The notes under the pieces were generated by a model. The model had not been told where the DNA came from. It made no database searches and worked only from the letters and a program-made list of their open reading frames with translations. The position numbers and the translations under genes are program-made. A stretch of 64,000 nucleotides of DNA from CAYWPG01 sp964460035 (GTDB lineage Bacteria > Pseudomonadota > Gammaproteobacteria > Nitrococcales > AK92), in the NCBI GenBank assembly GCA_964460035.1, contig CAYWPG010000005.1:62001-126000 (forward strand). The letters are read 5' to 3'. Numbering within the stretch: position 1 is the stretch's first letter; every line of letters starts with the position of its first letter. Of the stretch, positions 8,939 through 17,505 are shown piece by piece.

Positions 8939-9169
8939 ATGAAGTCCTTGAAGTGGCCGCGGCAATGTGGCTCATCGCCGCATTATAGGGGCCATTACAC
9001 CAATCTGGGCGCTACCGGTCGGTCAGCAAAGGTCGCCCCGTCTACGCGGCGGTCTGAAACAGGCCGCCGCGGGCGGCGTCGGCAGCCGTTGAAGCCGTCG
9101 CTTGGGACTGCCCTTGAGGAAGGGCGCTGCCGCCCCAAGTGGAAGGCTTCCAAGTTCGACGTTTTAAAC

Positions 9170-9199
9170 TTGACGTCCTGCCATATTAGGAGCTAATGT
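9170..9199 (+). promoter_or_regulatory. Candidate sigma-70 promoter for leuA
   Basis: TTGACG (9170-9175), an 18-base spacer and TAATGT (9194-9199). Five of six -35 bases and four of six -10 bases match consensus. Transcription would start near 9206, leaving about 115 bases before the leader peptide at 9320 and about 270 bases before leuA. The long untranslated region fits a leader-controlled gene. The rest of 8939-9169 shows no gene. Confidence 0.55.
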
Positions 9200-9319
9200 C
9201 CATTGTTATGTACACGATCCGTCGCGAAAACCTGCTACGACTGACCTGCCCGGCCTCCTAAGGGAGCGTCGGGTTCTGATATTGGTCGTTGGTCGGGTTA
9301 CCGGATCGGGTTTCGCACA

Positions 9320-9409
9320 ATGCAATATCGCGTATTTTCTTTCACTCAATCCCTTCTTGCGCTGCAAGCGGTGCTGTCGCTGCGACTGCGTAACGGTCGT
9401 CGAGCCTAG
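9320..9409 (+). CDS. Putative leucine-rich leader peptide of leuA
   Basis: A 29-codon open frame (ATG at 9320, TAG at 9407) ending 68 bases before leuA. The peptide is MQYRVFSFTQSLLALQ followed by AVLSLRLRNGRRA: six leucines in the 12 residues from position 12 to 23. Leucine content this high just ahead of leuA is what a ribosome-stalling leader peptide would have. The last codons overlap the 5' arm of a 13-bp hairpin (9393-9427). The ribosome binding site is weak (ATCGGG). Its existence as a translated peptide is inferred, not shown. Confidence 0.6.
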   Translation: MQYRVFSFTQSLLALQAVLSLRLRNGRRA

Positions 9410-9427
9410 CGGCAGCTCGATGGCCGT
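9393..9427 (+). promoter_or_regulatory. Attenuator-like hairpin between leader peptide and leuA
   Basis: Bases 9393-9405 (ACGGTCGTCGAGC) pair over all 13 positions with 9415-9427 (GCTCGATGGCCGT), including two G-U pairs, around a 9-base loop that contains the TAG stop codon of the leader peptide. A competing weaker stem (GCGGC at 9409-9413 with GCCGC at 9434-9438) uses the loop. A ribosome paused on the leucine codons would block or release the first stem. There is no U-run directly after either stem, so control could act on translation or Rho access instead of intrinsic termination. Confidence 0.6.
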
Positions 9428-9477
9428 ATTCCCGCCGCGTTTCGACTTCCGCCATCGCAACGCAGGAGAAAACAGTC

Positions 9478-11175
9478 ATGCAGCCGGGTAACAAGTATCG
9501 TCCTTTTCCGCCTATCAACTTGCCTGATCGTCGCTGGCCGTCGCGGGTCATCGATCGTGCGCCGCTTTGGTGTAGCGTTGACCTGCGCGACGGTAACCAG
9601 GCGTTGATCGAGCCCATGAACCCCGAGCGCAAGCTGCGGATGTTCAAGACTTTGTGCGAGATCGGGTTCAAGGAAATCGAGATCGGTTTCCCCGCCGCGT
9701 CGCAAACCGACTTCGATTTCTGCCGCGTGCTCATCGAGGAGAATCTGATACCGGACGATGTCACGGTTCAGGTGCTCACTCAGTGCCGCGACGAGCTTAT
9801 ACACCGCACCTTCGAAGCCCTGGAGGGCGTGCCCCGCGCCATCGTGCACATCTACAACTCTACGTCCACGGTGCAGCGGCGAGTGGTGTTCGGGCTCGAT
9901 AAGCCCGGCATCATCGATATTGCCGTCAGGGGGGCGCGGCTCACGAAAGAGTTGGCTGCCGCCCGGCCGCAAACCAAGTGGACCTTCCAGTACTCCCCGG
10001 AGAGCTTTACCGGTACGGAGCTCGATTTCGCAGTCGAGATCTGCGACGCGGTGCTCGATGTCTGGCAGCCGACGCCAGAGAACAAGGCCATCATCAACCT
10101 GCCGGCCACGGTGGAGATGGCTACGCCGAACGTTTATGCCGACCAGGTCGAGTGGTTCGGCCGCCATATAAGCCGGCGCGATAGCATCGTGCTCAGCGTG
10201 CATCCGCATAACGACCGCGGTACCGCTGTGGCGGCCGCCGAGCTCGCGGTGATGGCGGGCGCTGAACGCGTTGAGGGCACTTTGTTCGGTAACGGGGAGC
10301 GCACCGGCAACGTCGACGTGGTGACGCTGGCGTTGAACCTCTATACCCAGGGGGTGGATCCGCAGCTCGATTTCAGCGACATCAACGCCGCTGTGCGCGT
10401 GGCCGAGTATTGCAACCAGCTGCCCGTGCACCCGCGCCATCCCTATGCCGGCGAGCTCGTGTTCACCGCGTTCTCGGGCAGTCACCAGGACGCGATCAAG
10501 AAGGGTTTTGCCGCGCGCAAGGAAGGCGATGTATGGGAAGTGCCGTACTTGCCCATCGATCCGCTTGATCTTGGCCGTACGTACGAAGCGGTGATTCGCG
10601 TCAACAGCCAGTCCGGCAAGGGTGGCATCAGCTACCTGCTCGAGCGCGATCACGGTGTGGTCATGCCGCGCCGCCTGCAGATCGAGTTCGCCCAGATTAC
10701 GCAGGTAATTGCCGACGAGACCGGCAAAGAGCTTACTTCGGATCAGCTCTGGGAGACGTTCAAGGGCGAGTACCTGGATGCGGTGGAACCGTTCGAGCTG
10801 GTCGATTGGCGCACCCACGGCCAGGGCAGCCAGCATGAGTGGGAGCAGATCACGGCGACCATTCGCCGCGACGGCCGCGAGCAGATTATCTCCGGGCGCG
10901 GCAACGGTCCGATTGCGGCCTTTGTCGATGCCTTGAACCAGCAGTGCGGCCTGAGTCTGGAGGTGGTGGATTTCCGTGAGCACGCGACCGGACGCGGCGC
11001 CGATGCGCAGGCGTTGGCCTACGTGGAAGTCGGCTTCGGCGGCCGGGCTCATACGCTGTTCGGCGTAGGCCGGCACAGCAACATCCTCACCGCGTCCTTG
11101 GTCGCGGTCATGAGCGCCATCAACCGGTGCGTGCGCCTGCATCCGCAGTGGCTGCAGACCAAAGCGGCGGTTTGA
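9478..11175 (+). CDS. leuA: 2-isopropylmalate synthase LeuA (long type)
   Basis: A 565-residue cytosolic enzyme that condenses acetyl-CoA with 2-ketoisovalerate, the first committed step of leucine synthesis. It belongs to the longer LeuA type found in pseudomonads and actinobacteria, shown by the N-terminus NKYRPFPPINLPDRRWPSR. The catalytic HMGL-like barrel has DLRDGNQALIEPMNP and metal-binding SVHPHNDRGTAVAAAEL, with GNGERTGNVDVV. A flexible linker is followed by the C-terminal leucine-binding regulatory domain (about residues 430-560). AGGAG lies 9 bases before the ATG. It is monocistronic, apparently regulated by the leucine-rich leader upstream. Confidence 0.96.
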   Translation: MQPGNKYRPFPPINLPDRRWPSRVIDRAPLWCSVDLRDGNQALIEPMNPERKLRMFKTLCEIGFKEIEIGFPAASQTDFDFCRVLIEENLIPDDVTVQVLTQCRDELIHRTFEALEGVPRAIVHIYNSTSTVQRRVVFGLDKPGIIDIAVRGARLTKELAAARPQTKWTFQYSPESFTGTELDFAVEICDAVLDVWQPTPENKAIINLPATVEMATPNVYADQVEWFGRHISRRDSIVLSVHPHNDRGTAVAAAELAVMAGAERVEGTLFGNGERTGNVDVVTLALNLYTQGVDPQLDFSDINAAVRVAEYCNQLPVHPRHPYAGELVFTAFSGSHQDAIKKGFAARKEGDVWEVPYLPIDPLDLGRTYEAVIRVNSQSGKGGISYLLERDHGVVMPRRLQIEFAQITQVIADETGKELTSDQLWETFKGEYLDAVEPFELVDWRTHGQGSQHEWEQITATIRRDGREQIISGRGNGPIAAFVDALNQQCGLSLEVVDFREHATGRGADAQALAYVEVGFGGRAHTLFGVGRHSNILTASLVAVMSAINRCVRLHPQWLQTKAAV

Positions 11176-11202
11176 CGGCCGCTCATCGTACCTGATCCGG
11201 CA

Positions 11203-11226
11203 AGCGGCGGGCTTGAGCCCGCCGCT
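11203..11226 (+). terminator. Hairpin after leuA
   Basis: AGCGGCGGGC (11203-11212), loop TTGA, GCCCGCCGCT (11217-11226): a perfect 10-bp stem 27 bases after the leuA stop. There is no U-run, so it may act with Rho or as an RNA 3'-end protector. Confidence 0.5.
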
Positions 11227-11346
11227 ACCGGCGACTTCCCCCCTTGCTCTGCACTCTAGCCCGCCGACTTGGCAAACTGGCTGGGCACGTCCTTGGCGCA
11301 TCCGCATGCATGCTGCGGCGCAGCGCTTACTTGCCCCTATCTTGTC

Positions 11347-11363
11347 TTAGGTCATTCACCTAA
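11347..11363. promoter_or_regulatory. 17-bp palindrome upstream of fpr
   Basis: TTAGGT CATTC ACCTAA, a perfect 6-bp-arm inverted repeat centred 63 bases before the fpr start at 11418. It is the only clear symmetric element in the leuA-fpr interval and is placed where an activator or repressor could bind. It is not a SoxR box and not the repeat found at the second fpr gene. Confidence 0.35.
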
Positions 11364-11417
11364 ACGGCAGGCCGCGCTACGATTCCCGCCTGTGCGTTTT
11401 ACCGGAGTAGTTTCGCG

Positions 11418-12194
11418 ATGGCCGCTATCGGAACCGAGCGCGTTCTCAGCGTGCACCACTGGACCGACACCCTGTTCAGCTTTACCACAACGCGCGACCC
11501 CACCTTCCGGTTCGAGAATGGACAGTTCGTGATGATCGGCCTCAAGGTCGATGGCAAGCCGTTGATGCGTGCTTACAGCATCGTCAGCGCGAACTACGAG
11601 GACTATCTCGAATTCTATAGCATCAAAGTGCCAGATGGCCCGCTTACCTCGCGGCTGCAGCACCTCAAGGTCGGGGATGAGTTGCTCGTCAGCCGCAAAC
11701 CAACCGGCACCTTGCTGCTGCACGATCTGAAGCCGGGCAAGCACCTTTGGCTGCTCAGTACCGGCACGGGGTTGGCGCCCTTCATGAGCATCATCAAAGA
11801 CCCCGAGACCTACGAGCGTTTCGATAAGGTGGTGTTGGTGCACGGTACGCGCTATGTCAGGGAACTGGCCTACGACGACTTCATCACCAAAGAGCTGCCC
11901 AATCATGAATTCCTGGGCGAAGAGGTCAGAAAGAAGCTGATCTACTATCCGACCGTGACGCGGGAGCCTTTTCGCAATCAAGGGCGGATCACCACGCTGA
12001 TCGAGACCGGCGAGCTGTGGCGCAATGTCGGTCTGCCGCCGCTCGATCCGGCGCACGATCGCGCCATGGTGTGCGGCGGACCGTACATGCTGGAGGATCT
12101 GACGAAAATGCTCGATGAGCGTGGCTTCCAGATTTCGCCCCATATTGGTGCGCCGGGGGATTACGTCATAGAGCGCGCCTTCGTCGAGAAGTAA
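11418..12194 (+). CDS. fpr: Ferredoxin--NADP reductase (Fpr), first copy
   Basis: A 258-residue FAD flavoenzyme that passes electrons between NADPH and ferredoxin or flavodoxin. The FAD-binding block is RAYSIVSANYEDYLEFYSIK with GPLTSRLQHL; the NADP domain has LLSTGTGLAPFMS, the conserved VVLVHGTRYVREL, YYPTVTRE and the ending VIERAFVEK. This is the bacterial class I Fpr type (as in Azotobacter and Pseudomonas FprA). A second copy, roughly 70 percent identical by eye, lies at 31833-32612. This copy has no adjacent LysR gene. Start is supported by GGAG ten bases upstream. Confidence 0.94.
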   Translation: MAAIGTERVLSVHHWTDTLFSFTTTRDPTFRFENGQFVMIGLKVDGKPLMRAYSIVSANYEDYLEFYSIKVPDGPLTSRLQHLKVGDELLVSRKPTGTLLLHDLKPGKHLWLLSTGTGLAPFMSIIKDPETYERFDKVVLVHGTRYVRELAYDDFITKELPNHEFLGEEVRKKLIYYPTVTREPFRNQGRITTLIETGELWRNVGLPPLDPAHDRAMVCGGPYMLEDLTKMLDERGFQISPHIGAPGDYVIERAFVEK

Positions 12195-12326
12195 GGACAG
12201 CGGCGGCTGCGCGTGGTAAGCCTCAGCGAGTGCCTCCACTGAGCCGGATAGATCTGGAGGCATACGCATCTACAGGCGCGCCGGTCGGCTCCCAGGCCTG
12301 GATCGTCGCGGCAAAAGGAGGTTGCT

Positions 12327-12932
12327 GTGAACGAGGTGGAACAAGTTCTGACCTTTTGGTTCGGTCCGGACAGCGACGATCCACAGCGGATCCGAGAGCT
12401 CTCCCAGCGCTGGTTCGCATCCGATCCCGCTTTCGATGAGCAGATCCGCGAGCGGTTCGGCGCGCTATGGCGCAAGGCGAGCGCTGGCGAGCTGGACCAC
12501 TGGGCCGAAACGGCACGCGGGAGGCTGGCGCTGATCTTGCTGCTGGATCAGTTCAGTCGCAACATCGCTCGCGGCACGGCGCAGGCGTTCGCTCAGGACG
12601 ACATGGCGGTGCGCATGACCCTCGAAGGGCTGGATGCCGGCCACGACGTTGAGCTCTCCCCTCCCGAGCGGGCGTTTCTGCTCATGCCGCTGCAGCATGC
12701 CGAGGATCCGTTGCTGCAAGAGCGTTCGGTGGTGGAGTTTCGGCGTTTGCTGGATTCCAGCCCGACGGCTTGGCGCAAGATGCTGTCCGAGAACCTCGCC
12801 TTTGCCGAGGAGCATCGCGATATCGTACGCCGCTTCGGGCGCTTTCCCCATAGAAATCAGGTGCTAGGCCGAGAGTCCAACAAGGCCGAGAAGGCATTTC
12901 TGCAGGCGGGTGGGCCCCGTTGGGGACAGTAA
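12327..12932 (+). CDS. DUF924 family protein
   Basis: A 201-residue helical protein of the DUF924 family, whose members have a TPR-like fold. Family blocks: VLTFWFGPDSDDPQRI at the N-terminus, LALILLLDQFSRNIARGTAQAF in the middle, ERAFLLMPLQHAEDPLLQE, and FGRFPHRNQVLGRESNKAE near the C-terminus. The start codon is GTG at 12327, fixed by an unusually good ribosome binding site (AAAAGGAGG) seven bases before it. Function is unknown. It follows fpr by 132 bases and may be transcribed with the hydrolase gene downstream. Confidence 0.9.
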   Translation: MNEVEQVLTFWFGPDSDDPQRIRELSQRWFASDPAFDEQIRERFGALWRKASAGELDHWAETARGRLALILLLDQFSRNIARGTAQAFAQDDMAVRMTLEGLDAGHDVELSPPERAFLLMPLQHAEDPLLQERSVVEFRRLLDSSPTAWRKMLSENLAFAEEHRDIVRRFGRFPHRNQVLGRESNKAEKAFLQAGGPRWGQ

Positions 12933-12994
12933 AGCACCGCGTCTCGTGTATGCTCTAGGTGCTGAGTTCACCTTTGTGCCGGAGCTTACGTGCG

Positions 12995-14002
12995 ATGGGG
13001 ACACCACCTACCGTTTGCGAGACTTTGGACTCTGCCGCGGCCCCGGCTGCACTGCGCTGGCAGCCCGATGTGCTGGACGGCTTCGAGCAAGCTACGCTAA
13101 TGCTTGCCCCTGCGGCCGACGGTCCGGTCGAGATCGTGCTGGTCCGACGCTGTTGCGCGGCAGAGGGTACGCGGGCGGTGCTCTATCTGCACGGGTTTAT
13201 CGACTACTTCTTTCAGACGCACCTGGCCGAGTTCTACAACCGGCAAGGACTGCACTTCTACGCGCTCGATATGCGGCGCCACGGCCGCTCCCTGCGCCCT
13301 CATCACCTGCCCTGCTTCATTACCGATATAAACGAGCTATTGGCGGATGTGGCGGCGGCGGTGCGTGTGCTGACCGAGCTGGAGGGAATAGAGTGGCTGC
13401 TGCTCAACGGTCACTCTACAGGCGGGCTGGTCGCCGCCTTGTTCGCCAGCCGCGGCGAGGGGCGGGAGCGGGTCAATGCCTTGTTCCTCAACAGCCCCTT
13501 CTTCGAGATGTACCTGCCTGCGTGGCAGAAGCGACTGCTCAAGCCATTGCTTGCGCGGTTGGGCCGTTTGGCCCCCAGGCTGAAGCTCGCCCGCCTGTCG
13601 CCGCTTTATGCGCAAAGCATTCACGCGGACTATCGTGGCGAATGGTCGTTCGATCTGCGTTGGAAACCGATTGAGGGTTTTCCCGTGTACGCGGGCTGGT
13701 TCCGCGCTATCCATAGGGCCCATCGCGAGCTTGCCCGGGGCCTTGCGATAACATGCCCGTGCTTGGTGCTGCACGCCGAGCGCAGCCTAGTCCCACGCCG
13801 CTGGAGCGACGCGCTGCGCACGGCGGATGTCGTGCTCGATGTGGAGGACATGAAGCGTCTTGCGCCCCGGTTAGGTCCCCACGTCGAGCGGCACGCTGTG
13901 GGGGACGCCTTGCACGATCTCGTTCTCTCCATTCCGCCCGCGCGTGCGCGCACATTCGAGCTGCTGGCCGATTGGCTAGAGCGCGTAGCGCCCGCGGCGT
14001 GA
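12995..14002 (+). CDS. Alpha/beta hydrolase (lysophospholipase-like)
   Basis: A 335-residue serine hydrolase similar to the lysophospholipase/monoglyceride lipase group. It shows AVLYLHGFIDYFFQTHLAEF (oxyanion strand), YALDMRRHGRSLRPH, the nucleophile elbow LLNGHSTGGLVAALFA, and a late histidine in GDALHDLVLS. The region after the elbow is a lid of about 100 residues. I place the start at ATG 12995 (CGGAG ten bases upstream); a GTG at 12959 is an alternative. No signal peptide. Substrate unknown. It converges on the copper ATPase gene. Confidence 0.85.
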   Translation: MGTPPTVCETLDSAAAPAALRWQPDVLDGFEQATLMLAPAADGPVEIVLVRRCCAAEGTRAVLYLHGFIDYFFQTHLAEFYNRQGLHFYALDMRRHGRSLRPHHLPCFITDINELLADVAAAVRVLTELEGIEWLLLNGHSTGGLVAALFASRGEGRERVNALFLNSPFFEMYLPAWQKRLLKPLLARLGRLAPRLKLARLSPLYAQSIHADYRGEWSFDLRWKPIEGFPVYAGWFRAIHRAHRELARGLAITCPCLVLHAERSLVPRRWSDALRTADVVLDVEDMKRLAPRLGPHVERHAVGDALHDLVLSIPPARARTFELLADWLERVAPAA

Positions 14003-14074
14003 CGCCCCTAGGTCGCGTTCTGACGGCTAATGGGCCAAGCTCATGGCGAGCTGGCAGGGTGCCGCTGGCCGTGC

Positions 14075-16126
14075 TCAAAGCCGTACACGGCGGAGCAGCT
14101 GCGCGTTGATGGCGACGATGACCGTGCTCGCCGACATCAGGATCGCGCCCACGGCGGGCGCCAGGATCAGCCCCCAAGCCGCCAGTGCGCCTGCAGCCAG
14201 CGGAATGGCAACGATGTTATAGCCCGCGGCCCACCACAGGTTCTGCAGCATCTTGCCATAACTGGCGCGGCTCAGGCGCACTATGCGCGGCACATCGCGC
14301 GGGTCGCTGCGCACGAGCACTACATCGCCCGCTTCCACCGCCACGTCGGCTCCGGCGCCAATGGCGACGCCGACATCGGCCGTTACTAAGGCTGGCGCGT
14401 CGTTCACGCCATCGCCGACCATGGCGACCCGTTGGCCCTCGCGTTGCAGCTCTTCGATCTTGGCTGCCTTGTCCTGCGGCAGCACTTCAGCGAACACGGT
14501 GTCTATACCCAGCTCGGCGGCAACCGCTTCGGCCACGGCGCGGGAGTCTCCGGTCAGCATGGCCACTTCCAGGCCCGCTTGGTGCAAGCGCTGTACCGCC
14601 TCGGCCGATTCCGGCCGCACCGCATCGGCAATGGCGAACACGGCCAGAACCCGCGTGTTTTCGATCAGCCAAATGGCGGACTGTCCGCGCTGGGCATAGC
14701 CGTATGCCGTCGATCGCAGCGGCTGCGGCAGAGTGATATCAAGGCGGCGCAGCAAGTGAGGGCCGCCCATACGCAGCTCGCGGCCGTCCACCCGCGCTCG
14801 TACGCCCTCACCGGCGGCGGAAGCGAAATCCTGCGCTTGCGGGATGTCGAGACCACGTTCCTGCGCGCTGCGTACTATAGCCTGCGCTAGCGGATGCTCC
14901 GAGTCGCGCTCCACGGCTGCCGCCAGCCGCAGGGCCTCGTCGGCCGCGATGCCGGGTGCGGCTTGCAGATCGACCACGCGGTGCTCGCCCAGCGTCAACG
15001 TACCGGTTTTGTCGAATACCACCACGTCGAGCTCGCGGGCTTGCTCAAGGCCTCGCCGATCGCGTACCAGCAGTCCGCTGCCAGCACCTAAGCTGGTGGA
15101 GATGGCGATCACCAGGGGCACGGCGAGGCCCAGCGCATGCGGACAGGCAATGACCAGTACCGTGACCACACGTTCGATGACGAAGGCGCCGTCGGCGTCC
15201 AGTGCCAACCACGTCAGCGCGGTGAACGCCGCGGCGCTTATAGCCACTCCCGTCAGCAGGAAGGCGGCCCTATCGGCCAGTGCCTGAGCTCGCGAGCGCG
15301 AACTCTGCGCCTGCTCGACCATGCGCATGATGCCGGCCAGCGTCGTGTTCGCGCCGGATCCGGTGACTTGTACGCGTAGGGAGCCGGTGTCGTTGACAGT
15401 CCCCGCGATCACCCGGTCGCCCGCGGATTTCGCTACCGGGCGCGACTCCCCGGTGATCATGGCCTCGTTGACTTGGCTGTCCCCGCTCAGCACTCTGCCG
15501 TCTGCGGGAAGGGCGGCGCCCGGCCGAACGAGTACCACGTCCCCCTCCCGCAAGACTTCCAGCGGCACCTCCTCCAGTTCCTCGCCCCGAATGCGTACCG
15601 CTCGGTTAGGCAGCAGCTTGGCCAGCTCTTTCAACGCGCCCTGCGCGCGAGAGACCGAGCGCATTTCTATCCAGTGACCGAGCAGCATGACGGTTACCAG
15701 CGTCGCCAGTTCGTCCCACAAGGGCGCTCCGGGGTAGCCGGCGGTGACCGCCACGCTGAACAGGAAGGCCACCGCTATGGCCAACGAGATCAGGGTCATC
15801 ATTCCCGGTAGCCGCGCCTGCAGCTCGCGCGCCGCGCCTTGCAGGAACACCCAGCCGCCGTAAAAGAAAACCGCCGCGCCGAACAGCGGCGAAATCCATT
15901 GCGAGCCGGAAAACGATGGGGCGTAAAAACCGGTGAGGCTGGGGAGCATATGGCCCCAGATCACCGTGGGGATGGTCAGCGCCAGCGAAATCCAGAACTT
16001 GCGACGGAACATTTCCACGCTATGCCCGGCGTGTCGGTACGGGCTGTGTTCGCCGTCCTCCTTTCGCTGAGGCCTAGCCTGATGGCCGCCGCGCGCTGGG
16101 CTGGGCGAGGTGTGACGGTCGTGCAT
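14075..16126 (-). CDS. CopB-type copper/silver-translocating P-type ATPase
   Basis: A 683-residue inner-membrane P1B ATPase that exports copper or silver. The metal-site motif in the sixth membrane segment is CPH (C328-P329-H330, in VIACPHALGLAVPLV), which marks the CopB (P1B-3) subgroup instead of the CPC of CopA. The N-terminus has no CxxC ferredoxin-like metal-binding domain but is histidine-rich (HDRH, GGHQARP, YRHAGHSVEMF). The phosphorylation motif is DKTGTLTL (D372), and MVGDGVNDAPAL is the hinge. The ATG at 16126 follows GGGAGG; the open frame continues further upstream without family similarity. No copper regulator or chaperone lies next to it. Confidence 0.93.
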   Translation of the reverse strand: MHDRHTSPSPARGGHQARPQRKEDGEHSPYRHAGHSVEMFRRKFWISLALTIPTVIWGHMLPSLTGFYAPSFSGSQWISPLFGAAVFFYGGWVFLQGAARELQARLPGMMTLISLAIAVAFLFSVAVTAGYPGAPLWDELATLVTVMLLGHWIEMRSVSRAQGALKELAKLLPNRAVRIRGEELEEVPLEVLREGDVVLVRPGAALPADGRVLSGDSQVNEAMITGESRPVAKSAGDRVIAGTVNDTGSLRVQVTGSGANTTLAGIMRMVEQAQSSRSRAQALADRAAFLLTGVAISAAAFTALTWLALDADGAFVIERVVTVLVIACPHALGLAVPLVIAISTSLGAGSGLLVRDRRGLEQARELDVVVFDKTGTLTLGEHRVVDLQAAPGIAADEALRLAAAVERDSEHPLAQAIVRSAQERGLDIPQAQDFASAAGEGVRARVDGRELRMGGPHLLRRLDITLPQPLRSTAYGYAQRGQSAIWLIENTRVLAVFAIADAVRPESAEAVQRLHQAGLEVAMLTGDSRAVAEAVAAELGIDTVFAEVLPQDKAAKIEELQREGQRVAMVGDGVNDAPALVTADVGVAIGAGADVAVEAGDVVLVRSDPRDVPRIVRLSRASYGKMLQNLWWAAGYNIVAIPLAAGALAAWGLILAPAVGAILMSASTVIVAINAQLLRRVRL

Positions 16127-16359
16127 ACGTAGCGGCCTCCCTTGGGTGCCTGGGCAGGGAGCATGGAATGCCGACCTATGTTGCGCGCAGGGCAAGCACA
16201 ATGCAGCGAGGTCTTGCCAGTCTGGAGACGTGCCGAAGCGGGGCAGTTGGCCGGTGCCGACAAGGTGCCGATTCGACGCCACGGCTGCCTAGCGATGCAG
16301 ACAAGGACCCGGCATACCGGATGGGAGCCGCGCGACGATCGCCGGCTCCCACCCGTTCG

Positions 16360-17142
16360 TCAATCTCCAGGCAGGCGTGCGCCAAGGGCCAGAAACAGGG
16401 GAATGTCGCAATTGTCCGCTCGCTGCCCGCTTCGTAGCGCCCGCCGGTCCCGGTTAGGCAGCATTGGCGACTCCCTTAGCGCATCGACGATGAAGCCTGC
16501 AGCCGTCAGCGCGGCGATGTAGACCGACAATGGCCGATGATAGCTGCGCGTGATGCCGGTCCCACGTGTATGCGGCTGCATAGGGATCTCGAGTTCGGTC
16601 AGGTAACGGTCTATGCGTCGATACCACAGCCTGCGCTGCCCGTCCCAACCCCAACCGCTTTGCCGCGGGATACGAAAGCACGGGTGCGTCATCAGCATCA
16701 CTAGCCTTCCGCCCGGCTTCAAGACCCAGGCCGCGCTCGTCATTGCCTGGGCCAGCGGAGCGATGTCCTGAACGCTCAGCAGGAAAACCGCGGCATCGAA
16801 AGTATGCGGCCGCAGTTGCGGGTGTTGTGGAAGCCGAGTCGCATCGCCCACAAGGAAACGTGCCTCGGGGTTATGGCGACGTCCAAATGCGATCAGCTTG
16901 GCGCTGAGATCGATACCGGTGTAGTGTGCGCCCGCATTTCGTACATGCGCTGCCAGTGCCCCTGGTCCGCAACCAATGTCCAGAATCTGCTGCCCGCGTC
17001 GGCAGTCCAGCAAATCCATGACCATAGGGATGGCCAGCTTCCGGTGGTGGAGGCTTCCCCTGGCGCCGGACCACCCAAGGTACCAATCGGCAACACCGTC
17101 CCAGCTGCTGCTGGAGCGGCTGCTACGTCTGTCATTGTTCAT
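16360..17142 (-). CDS. Class I SAM-dependent methyltransferase
   Basis: A 260-residue cytosolic methyltransferase of the methyltransferase-11 type. The SAM-binding motif I is QQILDIGCGPGALAAHV, motif II region GIDLSAKLIAFGRRHNPEA, and motif III around DAAVFLLSVQDIAPLAQAM followed by VLKPGGRLVMLMTHPCFRIP. The middle contains the sequence SGWGWDGQRRLWYRRIDRYL and GITRSYHRPLSVYIAALT, seen in methyltransferases of small molecules. The substrate cannot be told. It precedes the copper ATPase on the same strand with a 230-base gap, so co-transcription is doubtful. Confidence 0.88.
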   Translation of the reverse strand: MNNDRRSSRSSSSWDGVADWYLGWSGARGSLHHRKLAIPMVMDLLDCRRGQQILDIGCGPGALAAHVRNAGAHYTGIDLSAKLIAFGRRHNPEARFLVGDATRLPQHPQLRPHTFDAAVFLLSVQDIAPLAQAMTSAAWVLKPGGRLVMLMTHPCFRIPRQSGWGWDGQRRLWYRRIDRYLTELEIPMQPHTRGTGITRSYHRPLSVYIAALTAAGFIVDALRESPMLPNRDRRALRSGQRADNCDIPLFLALGARLPGD

Positions 17143-17505
17143 GAAAATCGTCTCGCTCGCGCGTTGTTCGTGTGGAAAAGGCGAGAGAGACGCGGTGAGT
17201 GGACGGGCTCTGGAAATGCCCTCCGGGCAGTCAAGACAGGACCGGGCCCAGGCAGGACGAACCGGCAGATGATTATCCGCGCGTGCTGCGTCGGCTCACC
17301 GCGTCAGGCGGCGAGGGTGCGCAGGCGGAAGAATGCGAGGATGGTGATGAACGGCCAAGCGAGCATAAGAGCAGTGCCACCAAAGGAGAGATGCTGGCGG
17401 ATTCTATCAGTGGTCGATCCGGGCGCCAATGCACTGCCCTTTGCGTGCATGTGGCCTGGATGATAAAGCTGTCGTGATATTTGCACTGCGCGAGGAGAGG
17501 AAGAC
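17143..17505. other. Non-coding stretch between methyltransferase and GFA gene
   Basis: 363 bases between two divergent genes. I see no supported open frame, no strong inverted repeat and no recognisable RNA. It presumably holds both promoters; no -35/-10 pair stands out. Confidence 0.45.

Noticed and set aside
9406..11307. 633-codon minus-strand open frame opposite leuA
   Set aside because: Antisense shadow of leuA caused by high GC and third-position bias; translation has no protein-like family text, and leuA is unmistakable.
16127..16359. CueR-type dyad upstream of the copper ATPase
   Set aside because: No ACCTTCC-type dyad with the right spacing is visible in the promoter interval.
16353..16361. 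Exact CCGTTCGTC, the Pseudomonas AlgR box
   Set aside because: It lies across the last codons of the methyltransferase gene, far from a promoter; a 9-base match is expected by chance in 64 kb of GC-rich DNA.
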